Part shown: in pieces, positions 23,766 to 35,700 of the stretch
How positions within the stretch are numbered: the first letter of the stretch is position 1
Layout of the letters: each line of letters begins with the position of its first letter
DNA from: Patella vulgata
Taxonomy: Eukaryota; Mollusca; Gastropoda; Patellidae
DNA: 64,000 bases
Direction of reading: 5' to 3'
Assembly: GCF_932274485.2 (NCBI RefSeq)
Contig: NC_065883.2
Span: 64,523,210 to 64,587,209 of the forward strand
Translations under genes and position numbers: made by a program
The notes under the pieces: generated by a model
What the model was told of the DNA's origin: nothing
The model's database searches: none
What the model saw: the letters and a program-made list of their open reading frames with translations, nothing else

Positions 23766-26700
23766 GTATTCTTTACAAGAAAATCTAGATTAATGGAGAT
23801 TGGTGACCCCTTTTAACTAATTTGCTAAATTTGTAAAAAAAAAAAAAAAATCTGTACTCATTTCAATTGTAATTTCTTAGAATATATCGTCATTGATGTA
23901 ATGTTGCAATGATTTGATGTCAAAATTTTCCAAAATTCTAGACAAGATTTCTCTGTTTTCAAATGTAATCTGTAATTTATTTCTGTATATTGACAGGATA
24001 TTCGTTCAACATTTAATGACTTGAAACCAAAATTAAAACAGACTAATTCACCTCTAGCACCACCTATACCTGATGTAGAGGGAATACCTGAAGCTGATAA
24101 CAAGGGCGATTTAAATGCTCTTGGTCTCATCTCTAAACTACTTCAACTTACAGGAGAGGCAAAAGTAAGTTTTTGGTTTATAGCACCTTTTTATAGGCCC
24201 ACATTTTAATTAATCTTATATATTGTCATCAGTTGTCAGGGTTTATCAAATGGTGGTTTTTATATTAAATATATGCCATATATTATTGATGTTTAGTCTG
24301 TTGCGTGAAGTGTTTAAATATTTAATCAACTTGTATTTAAGTTTGAAATATTTTAATTCTTTTATCAACTTGTATTTAAGTTTGAAATGTGTTAACTATT
24401 TGATCAACATGTATTTAAGGTTGAAATATTTTAATTATTTAATTAAAGATATATTATGGGAGATAAGATAAAGAGCTGGCAGTTCTCACTATAATGGTTA
24501 AAAACTAGATAATGTAAAGGGGATTTGCTAAAAATTTCAGTTAAATTGATCCACTCTGAATTGAGAATTTAGCAATTGAATTTTCAGCCTATCGTCGATC
24601 ATCATTACTGAAGTCGATACGATAAAAAACATAGTCTTGATTATCCATTTCATGATTTAATCATGAATGAAAGTTAAACAGCAAATCAGATCCTAATCCA
24701 GTAATTATCACAGACTAATGATGACATCGAGAGTTGATTATGGTCTGGATAAGTTAATTAATGTCTAATTAATACTTTAGAAAATATTCATGCCTAAAGA
24801 AAGACCTGCAATAGGCAGATTTAGCTCTTGCATAATGTATGTTTAACTTGTATTTATGGTTGAAATATTTTAATTATTTGATTAACTTGTATTTAAGGTT
24901 GGACCTGTTAAAGATTATATTAGTATGTTAGTTGAGAACAATAATTTAAAGTTTTTAGTCTTTGCGTATCATCATGTTATGATGAATGGTATACAGCAGA
25001 CATTATATGAGAAGAAAATAAAGTTTATTAGAATCGACGGTACTGTTTGTCCTTCAGATAGACAGGTAAATAGCCAACATTGATTTACTTACTTCTCAGG
25101 CGGTTGGGTGGCCGAATGGTATAACATGTGCGCTTTAGATCATAAGGTCTGTCATTGATTCACATGACATGGTTTCCTTTTCCCTCTTGTAACTGACATG
25201 GAGTAGGGACGCCTGTCTAACCTTGTGGGTTTTCTCCAGGTCCTCTTGTTTCCATCCACTGCTAAAGACCCCTAAAAAATTAAACTATGCGTTAGTCCCG
25301 AAATGACCTTGTTTGTGTTGAGTGGGCGTTAATGTCCATTTCTCTTTCCCTTTATCTTTACTTACTTCTCAAATGTATTGAAGAATATATGACATCACTC
25401 ATCGCTCTAACAGTGAATAAATACACTGACAAGATCATCGCTTAAAGCTTGTTATCTGTAAAAGTTTTTAAGATGCCAATGAAATTAGGTTTAACATCCT
25501 ACTTTTTATACGTCCACATTCATAATGTGGACGTATATTGCCGTCGCCCCTGTCTGTGTGTGTGTGTGTGTGTATGTGTGGGTGTGTGTGTCTGTGTGTC
25601 GCCTACAGGCCACAATTCTTAAGTGATCATCTTCAAACTTTACATACTTATTCCTTATACCCTAAGGATGATCCCTATTGTTTTTGGTGCATGCCCGACC
25701 CCCAGGGGCAGAGCCATGCCCATTTTTTGTATTTGTTTGTTTGTCGTCTACAGGCCACATTACTTAACGTATCATCTTGAAACTATGCATACTTATTCTT
25801 TGTACCCTAAGGAACATCCCTATCGTTTGGGGTGCATGCCCGACCCCAAGGGGCAGAGCCACGCCCATTTTCTTTTCTTTTTATGTCTGTGTGTCACCTA
25901 CAGGCCACAATTCTTAATCAATCGTCTTGAAAAAATTTCATTTGAATTGCTTATACCCTAACGATGATCCCTATTGTTTTTGGTGCATGCCCGACCGCCA
26001 GGGGCAGAGCCACGCCCATCCCTTATATTTATTTATTTGTTTGTCATCTACAGATCGCATTTCTTATCGTATCACCTTGAAACCTAGCATACATATTCCT
26101 TCTATCCTAAGGAACATCCCTATTATTTGTGGTGAATACCCAACCCCCAGGGGCAGAGCTACGCCCATTTTCTTTTTTTATGTCTGTGTGTCACTTGCAG
26201 ACTGCATTTCTTAATCGATCATCTTGAAAACATTTTTATACTTATTCCTTATAGCCTAAGGCTACTTTTTATACTTATTCCTTAATCCTAAGGCCGACCT
26301 CTATTATTATTTTTGGTGCATGCTCGACCCCTTGGGACAGAGCCACGCCTAATGTTAGTGTGTCTTGTGTTTTGCCTACAGACCGCAATTTGAAACTTTG
26401 CATACCTATTCGAAACGTCATGCTTTTAGAATAAAGACATCGATTGTTTTAAAATAAAAATTGTGTTCTGTTAATGTGAACGAAGTGTTAAACTGATAAC
26501 AGTCCTACAACCCAGTTTTATTTCACAGACCCTCAAAGCAAACTGGACCATATTAAACAAAACAGGAATGTGGACGTATATTGCTGCGTTAGCGATGCTC
26601 TTGTTTTTTTAACCATCCTGACTAATGAAGACAGGTATACGTCTTGCAGTGTGCTATAAAGAAAAGGGCATCTCAGTAAGATTTTTTATGAAGTATCAAT

Positions 26701-29700
26701 GATAGAAAAAGTCTTGTTTCAGATTTTAATTTATTGTATAATTATTACAGATGTATGTACAACAGTTTCAATCTGATCCAGATACTAAAGTAGCTATATT
26801 GAGTATATTAGCAGCCGGTGTGGTAAGTTTTTATATGTGTCTGGATCATAGGCCTAGAAGTTTGCGGGGGTTTGGATGGCTGAATGGTTAGCACGTGCAT
26901 GCTGTATCATAAGGCCTGTCATTAAGTCAACTGGCGTGGTTTCGAATCCTCGGTTGTACGTGATAAGGAGTATGGTTGCCTGTCCAGCTTCGTGGGTTTT
27001 TTCTGGGTCCTCCTGTTTCCTCCCACTGCTAAAGACCCCTACGCGCAAGCGAATTATTCAAATAAAATTAAACAATATGTTAGTCCCGAAATGACATAGT
27101 CTGTGTCGAGTGGACGTTAAACCCCATTTCTCTCTATCCCTAGAAGCTACCATATAATAGTAATAAATTCTGTATTTTGAATAAATAACTGTTTAGGCCA
27201 AAATCCATCTTCCAATTGATCCTTGTCTGCTTTCGAAATGAACTGACGTCACAGAGATCAGTTTGTGCCATTTTTATACACCCACATTTAAAACTTTGAC
27301 TAGTCCTAAGGAGAAACCATAAGGAAATTCAGGATCACACAACTGGCTTGATATGATTAACTAGTCCCAATGAGGGACCCTATTGAAAATTCAGATTAGC
27401 CTATCAATTATGAGACCCTGAAAAACTGAGAAACATCATTTAAATGCTGGTTTTGGTCAAATAATCTCAGTCTGGCAACCCTCTTTTATAATCAGTAGGT
27501 TATTATTTTTTTCTAATTATAAAGTGTGTTGTATATTTTTTTAAAAAGATTTATTATATATTAGGGCCTAACCTTTACAGCAGCCAAGTTGGTTGTGTTT
27601 GCCGAGATGTATTGGACACCTGGTGTTATGGTACAATGTGAAGATAGAGCTCATCGTATTGGTCAAACTAGTTGTGTACCTGTACATTATCTGGTTGCTA
27701 AGGGAACCATGGATGAGTGGGTGTGGTCAGCTGTATGTAAAAAGGTAACATATCAGAATAGTATTCAAAACACAAACAACCCTAAGATGTAACTCCTTGT
27801 TGTATTCAGTTTTATTAATAGTCTCTATATTTTTATAACATATGAAAGCTATTGTTCATCATTTGCTTTGACAGTGTCTAATTTCTAACGACCTAATCCA
27901 TGTTAAAATGTACTTGGATTTACTACTGAAGTCTTGCTGCGCCTTTTTAAGCAATAGGAACACTTGCAAACTACAACATTTTGAAATGAAATGAAACAGG
28001 GTTTAACGTCCTACTGTTCTGATCCGACTGAGCTAATGAAGACGGGCAATATGGTGAAAGTTGAATCTATAATAGTATTATCAGTCCAAAAATGGTTCAA
28101 TTTGGTTTAGTGTTTCTAAAGATGCGTTGTTTTAAATGCCATTGATCTATGCTGCTCATTATAACAAAACGCTGCTATCTTTTATTGGTAGCAGAGAAAC
28201 CTGATGGATCTAGTTTAAATCCAATTGAATCCAAGCTGGCAGATTATCTACCATTGTTTTCTTAATTAAATGTTAAAGGAAATATGGCTCTATATCTTTT
28301 AAACCTTGAAATAGACAAAAATGGTCCTAAAAGCACATATTAATATAATGAATATATGTAAAGTGATTTATATTTCATTTTTGTAAAAGTATTGTAATTT
28401 CTAAACAATTATGTTAGGTCAAATACGTGAACAGTTTAGATTGAACAGCAGTTGTTTACGCCCGCTTAGTCCATTTTACACGTTTTTTTCATTTATTATT
28501 TTGTTTGTGAATGTTTTAGACAGTGGTGACAACAACGACATTAAGTGGTAAAAAACAGGAATTAGAAGCTGAAGCTGGTGATAAATATCAAGTAGAATTG
28601 TTATCTAATGCAGATGTTTATTCTCAAGATGATAATAGTGATATAGACGTCTCTTCTTACTTTCAATCACAACGGGTAAACTTAATCTTTTTCTGAAACG
28701 ATTATGTCTCTCAACACCAGATTTCAGTCCAGAATCTCACAGGTGTGAATCTCAGAATTGGCCAAGAAGAATCTTTTGATTCTCTTGTCTTAGGTAATGC
28801 CTTCTTGTCAGGGGTATCTAGTTTTCCGGATGGACTGAGTAACCAAGGTCTTAAAATACAAATTAGTGTAATACCATGGGTCGTTTGTCAGACATGGAAA
28901 GCGGACATATTGTAAAATTGGTCACCTCATCTGGTGTATGACCCATGCAACTTTTCTTACTACATATCTTAGTAGCCTTGTAATCGTCTAGTATTTCCAC
29001 TTCTTTGGCTTTCTTTTCACGTTGTGTATTTTATTCTTACTACTATGCCGTTAAGACGTTTATCTTATCATTATATGTTAAACATAATATTCTGATTCCC
29101 ACGGAACCAGATATGTTTAACAAATTACAACTCTTTTTTATACGTCAACCATTCACTCATTTTGATTTAAGGCCATATGAAACAATATGACGTCTATACA
29201 ATGTGTGAATTAATAATTATCCAAAGATATTATTAATACAATGCTACTATTTTAAAGAGCAAAAATTATACCAATCTTGCTACATTAGTAGTTCATGTAA
29301 AAGATAAGATGGAATTGAAAAAAGAGTGGATACTGTTGCAATAAAATTCTATTTCTCTAGCACTGCGCACATACATTGTAACTATAGCCAATAAAAATGA
29401 CCATTATGTTAATATACTTGTGGTATCACCTTAGGAGGAAGAAGATGTAAACATGAATAGAACTAAACATTTCATTTTGTTCTTGACCCATTTCAAAATC
29501 CACACCTATACCATAAGGCAGTGGTTCTCAACCTTTTTATGTTAACGTCACACCTTGGAACACAAGGAAAAACAGTGGCACACCTGGCTAAATATATAAG
29601 AAAAATATTTGAATTTTGCAAAATAAAAACATGGCAAATCTTAGACAGCATACAACCGTAGACAGAGACAGTCATAGACATATAGAATGACTCAAACTAA

Positions 29701-32700
29701 ATAAAGAAAAACACAGCCATGAACTTACTTTATTGCAGTGTTTCAAATTTCATCAGTCAAATAGCTTTAGTGAGAAACTTTCTTGGTGTGCTGTTCAAAA
29801 TTTCGCGACACACTTAGTAAGATGTTGCGGGACACCTGTGTTCCACGGCACACTGGCTGAGAATCACTGCCATAAGGAGACTATCTCTTAATGATTTTCA
29901 TTGTTTATTACAGTCTAATGATCAGAAATCCATCTTAGATTTCTTCACACCACCAACGAAAGGTAAGCAAGGCAAAATGGAGAAAAGTCACAAAAGAAAA
30001 AGATCACCAGAAGAGACAAATAAAAGTAGTTCAAAGAAATCGAGGATCCTTGATACAGATGACATCATGGTTTTAAACAGTGATAGCGACAGTGAAGATT
30101 TCTTGAAAACTAAACCTGTTAGAAGGAGAACAAAACTGTTTGATTTATTGGGAAGAGAAAATGAAAATTCTAGTCCAAACTCTAGTCCGAAATCATGTGT
30201 AAACTGGCCAAGTAGTGACGATTGTAGTGATGTCAGACTGTCATGTCCGACAAGAACATCGCCACATGATAAAAATGATGTTAACGATATTGAAACAAAT
30301 GATGAACTGAATCAGATTAATGGTGCTGGTCATTGGAGTTGTTCTTTATGCACATATCACAATCATAAAGAACTGCCATATTGTGAAATGTGTGAGTCGC
30401 CAAAGCCAAAAAGTAGTTCCAAAGGGCCTAAATCTCTAACAAAAAATGCCAAAAGATCTATAATGGCCGATAATATGGACAGTGATACTGATGGCGGTAG
30501 TAACTGTGATAATAATAAAGACAATAAACATGATTGTGATATCGAAAATAAAAATTGTGATGAAATATTTGATCAACGTCCTGACTATGTTCAGGAGTAT
30601 TTAATTGATGATGATCAAGAAAACAGTGTTATAGAAAATGTTGGAAATGATGAGTTGAGTTTCTCAGATGACATCGAAAATGAATTACCCACTATTTTAG
30701 GACCTAAAAGACAAAAATATTTTGAAATTGAGAAAACTTCGGAAAATGACAAAACAATGTGCAAAAACAAATTTGAGGTTAACGAAATAGAATCAAGTCC
30801 TTCCAGTAAATACGTCGATAAAACGCCTGTTTCTAAAACCTCTACAGCTTTATTAAAAACTACAACACCTGTCACACCAAATAACCCCCATTCGTCCTCC
30901 ATTTTATCAGAACATAAATCACCTGCATCCAGTTCTAGAAAACCGTTGTTTAAATCATCTAGGAAAAAAAGTAATGAAGCTGTTGTTGTTGGCAGTGATA
31001 AAAGTAGAGGTAGAAGTTTAATACAAAGTAATAATACAGATATACCGGAGTCAGCAAGTAATGATACCGATATACCAGAGTCAGCAAGTAATAATACCAA
31101 TATATCCGAGTCAGCAAGTAATAATACCAATATATCCGAGTCAGCAAGTCATAATAGCAATTTACCAGAGTCAGCACGTAATGTTACCAATACACCAGAG
31201 TCAGCCAGTAATGTTACCATTACACCAGAGTCAGCAAGTAAAGATACCAATATACCACAGTCAACAAGTAATAATACCAATAGACCAGAGAAGATATATA
31301 AATATTTTACGTATTGTTGTAGTAAATATACAGGAAGAGTTTATATATTTGATGAGGTAAGATCATTATCATCCATCTTGACCTATTTGCCTGATATTAC
31401 CCATTTTCAAGCCTGGAAATAAGGCGCCTTTTCGTGACAGTGTCATGCAGAAGTGTCATTTTGTCTGGCACTGATTTTGGTTTTTTAGTGATATATTTAA
31501 TACAAAGTTAAAAATGTCAAGTACTGGTTCATTAGTGCCTACCATTTTGTCAGGTTCAACTAAAAACGCTATATCCAGGCCTGCCCATGGTATTGTCGGG
31601 ACTATAAAAGTTATATTAAGATCATGGCCAGACACGGTATCAGCAGAACCCTATTGATCTCCTTGGAATTTTTCAAAACTTTATTCGATTGATCATTTGA
31701 GACCGGAAAGGAACCCTGTCAAATTCAATGGAGTTATGCACTGTATCAAATTTTATAAAAGCAATACAGGACTTGGCAGGATTGTTCATTTGCGATAGTT
31801 GGGGACAGAGTTCATAGCTAGCAAGGATGACTTCTTAAGTGGCGGTGGATATGTTAGGGGACATAATGAACCTTGTTCAATCGGTGGAATTCATTAGCTT
31901 CCCAAAATATTCTGATATTACTGGAATTGTTTTTCAGGAAGAAGAGCCGTTAAATATAAATTTTCTACCACTGGATATAGAAGTTGGTAATATTGATAAT
32001 CTACCACAACTTCTACAATATCAAACACATCTCAGATTAGTACAAAAATTTGTTAGAGAATGGAACTTGTAAGTGTTGTTTAATATCCCATGTGGAACAA
32101 ATTTTAGAAAGGGGTATTGAAGTGGGCTTCGTCTGTTTCGAACATATTACTGGAGCCTTGCTTTGAAACCGTAAATGGGGGCTAAGTGGGTAAGATGCCA
32201 ACTTGCTAGCCTGGAGGTTGCGTCTTCGACCCCTGCATTGGTCGAGAAATTTCATAAGGATTTTCCAATGTGGTTTCCCCTTGTCAGTGGTACAGGACGG
32301 AGGGCCTGACAAGGTCAGCTGTCTAGTCAATCAGATGAAACTGAAAATCGAGGGCCTGTGTATACATTGGTGTGCACGTAAAAGATCCCTTGGCAGTTGG
32401 AATTCGATATATAAGAGTAGGCCATAGTGCCGCTGCCTGGGCAAAATTTCCCTCATAGCACACTGTATGGCGTATGCCCATTTTCATTAGCCCAGTCGGA
32501 GCAGAACAGTAGGAAGTTAAACCCCATTTCATTTCCTTTGACTCACATCATTGTGTAATTACCTTTCCTCCCTTCAGAAACCTGCTGGTTGAGTATTTGT
32601 TGGCTGGCAACTCTAGGTTTTAAAATATTTTCCAAGTGGGGAAATATATCTGTGAATTGTGAAATATTGGACTTGTGTTTGATTTAGATGTTATTTTGTA

Positions 32701-35700
32701 CAGATTAACAGATACTAAGAAGAGATTATTAATAAATCGAGGTTTATTGTTTACTAATCCTGTAGCAGCTTATCAACAGATTAGTAGTAAACAAACATCT
32801 TCAACTCAACGACATAAAACAAAGGTACAAATTGAAGCTTTCTAAATAGGACATTCTCTTTAAAATGTTGAGGGAACTGCAGTGACTCAATGAGTAAGAA
32901 GTTTGCTTGCTAACTAGGAGGTCTTGGGTTTCTCCCGGTGTTGGTCGCGAAAGTTCTCAGGATTTTCTGGCATGGTTCCCCCTTGTCAGTCGGGCAGAAC
33001 AGAGGACCTGGCAAGGGACAATTATAGTCATTCGGATAGGACGAAATACCAAGGTCTTGTGTACACATTGGCGTGCATGTGAAAGAACCGTTGGGGTGTT
33101 GGGAAAAAAATGAAAAGCACAAAGCTTGTTTTGAAACTCCTGAATTTATTTTAATTTGCAGTAATAAGTATTTTTCTCCAATAAACTGTGTGCCTCAAAC
33201 GTCAGTACTGCACATCTCTCAGGCCTTGGCCTAATTGTAGCCCCGTCCCATTGGCCGTGTAGATAATGCACTGAGATAGCCATGAAACCTAACTTCGCAA
33301 AGTAAATACTGAGTATTATAAATACAAAAGAAATTTTGGGCGTATTAAGTACTGCACGTAATAGACCCCAGCTTAGTATCACCACAAATCATGTTTAAAA
33401 GTAGACAATATACATATTAGTTAATATTACCAAGTAACATATATCTATACATGTTCAATTCATATTTATACAGAATATAAATAACATATATCTATACATG
33501 ATCATTTCATATCTCTACAAAATATGAATAATATATATCTATACATGTTCAATTCATATCGCTACAAAATATAAATAATATATATATGTTTATTGCCTAT
33601 CTGAATAAAACACAGATCCTATGTCGTTTCGTTTTTTATAGTTCAAAATTTCGTTTTACTTGTCTTTACTACACCAGGATCTGGAAGAGTTGTTATATTA
33701 GCCAATGAAACGGTTTGTTACGGCGACTTCTTGGTGTGCCATGCACGGAACCGTGGGTAAACCACTAGAAATGTCAACACTGATTGATTAATCAATGTCT
33801 GACGTCATAGGATCAAAAGCCGCTCGTGCGACCCCTGGCACGACCTTCGAGTACAACTTGTCAGATCTTCATGTAGTGAAGGCCATCGAAAGTATAAAAA
33901 AAAGAAACGAAATATAGATCTGTATTTTAATCAGATTGGTTTATTTCCTATGTAGGTCACACCAATTTGATTTTCTGTTCTTCGGGAACACCTATAAAAA
34001 TTTTATTTTTTCTGGTTAAAGACTTATATAAAAACCAAAATGCATAATTCAAGTGGCTATTTATTTATATAGACCCTGAAGAACAGGTAATCAAATTGGT
34101 GTGGTCTAAGATAACTGTCAATAAAATTGGTGTGTTCCTATACAATAGTTCTGGGTATTGCCACTGTAGTCATGATATGATACATATCATGACGTAGGTA
34201 CTACGATACGATTCATATCACGATTTATAACCCGGTCAATATTTACCAAAAAAACAACAGGATGATTGAATAATTGATATCTTTAGTCCTGCCGATGTTG
34301 ATGTGGATCAAATTAAGGACCAAAACAAACCATAAATTAATAGTGTTTATGGTTAATGTGTGACGTGGATAATTAAAGGCTCAATACCACTTTTGTTGTA
34401 ACTGAATAATATGTCCCAATTTTTATTCTGGTCAACAAATTGTACTATTTTAGAATTTTTCAATTAATTGATGATACAAATTAATTTCATCTTGACACAC
34501 CTTATTTAAAAATTTTGAAAAATTCAACATAATGGTTTGAAACGTCTAACGTAAACCTTTTCAAATGAAACTTCGATTTAAAAATATTTTCGAACCCTCT
34601 GGACAAGTAAAATAGGATGTAATGGATAATTTACACAACAGGTAGGACACTTAAACATCTAGTACTTAGATAGAGATATTATTTATTTTCTGGAGCTTTC
34701 AAGCCAGCAAGAGTGTTATTGTCCCTTTAAGAGTGACGCGTTACTTATTGAAGTGGCAAAAAAAACATAAAAAAGAATCATGAAATATCGATTTAGCGTC
34801 TCGCGATTCAATATTGAAGCGACAAAAAAAAAAACGTAAAAAAAGAATCATGATAAATCGATTTAGCGTGTCGCGATTCAATAAGTTTATTGTGAGAAGG
34901 TGAATCGCAATACATCAATTCAACAATATATCGTGCCAGCACTACTATACAGAATAGAAATAGACTGAGTTATTTATAAATGATATGAATGATCTCTATT
35001 TCAGGAAGATATAAGTTCAGCAGCGGCAAAATTAGCTTCATCTATAAATGGTACTGTACGTCAGATAGCTAAACATAGTCCTATAATTACAGATGGTCAG
35101 ATATTATCAGATGATTATGGAATAGCTCAGGTATTATTTATTGATGTTTGTTTATTTAACATTATGACCTCTTACAAAGTTACAGCGAAGTACATGATAA
35201 TACATAATGTAAGAATATAAAAATAATATATATATATTTCACTGAAGACACTATTTAAAATTTAACTTAAGGGGTGAGGCTCCCTGAAAAATGTGTTCTG
35301 AAATTTTAAAGCTATTGAATTGAAAATGATACAAGTAGTTAGGAATTGTAATATACAAGGGAAAACTAATATTAAAAAAAGAAAAAAAAAATGTTGCAAG
35401 GGTAACACATTTTTGGGGAAAAAGTATGAAAAACATTGGTACACCATATCTCTGGCACTAATAAAGATAAATGTCTCATTTTCGGACTAAAATCAGACAG
35501 AGAGTTTTTCTCTATAATTTTCATAGTTTCTTGGAAAATGGTGTTTAAATCATTTGCCTCACCACAATATTTGTCTTTTGAGAAATATTTTATAACTTTT
35601 GAAATAATTCAAATTGCTTTCTGTCTGATTCAGGGGTAGATATTTGTTTATATATCCTACAGATTTGATGAAGATATCTTAATTAGTTACAGAGATAGGG

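Noticed and set aside
25538-26214. Overlapping open frames of 80-112 residues with repeated MPDPQGQSHAHFL-like motifs
   Set aside because: They are translations of the tandem core of the Helentron-like element, open in more than one frame by virtue of the repeat. No start, splice or family support.
30615-31130. 171-residue minus-strand open frame with Leu-rich repeats
   Set aside because: Shadow of ZRANB3 exon 12 and its 30-bp repeat on the opposite strand.
34150-34960. A full hAT element
   Set aside because: Only the right end resembles hAT termini and no 8-bp duplication was found, so it is kept as an unclassified repeat block.
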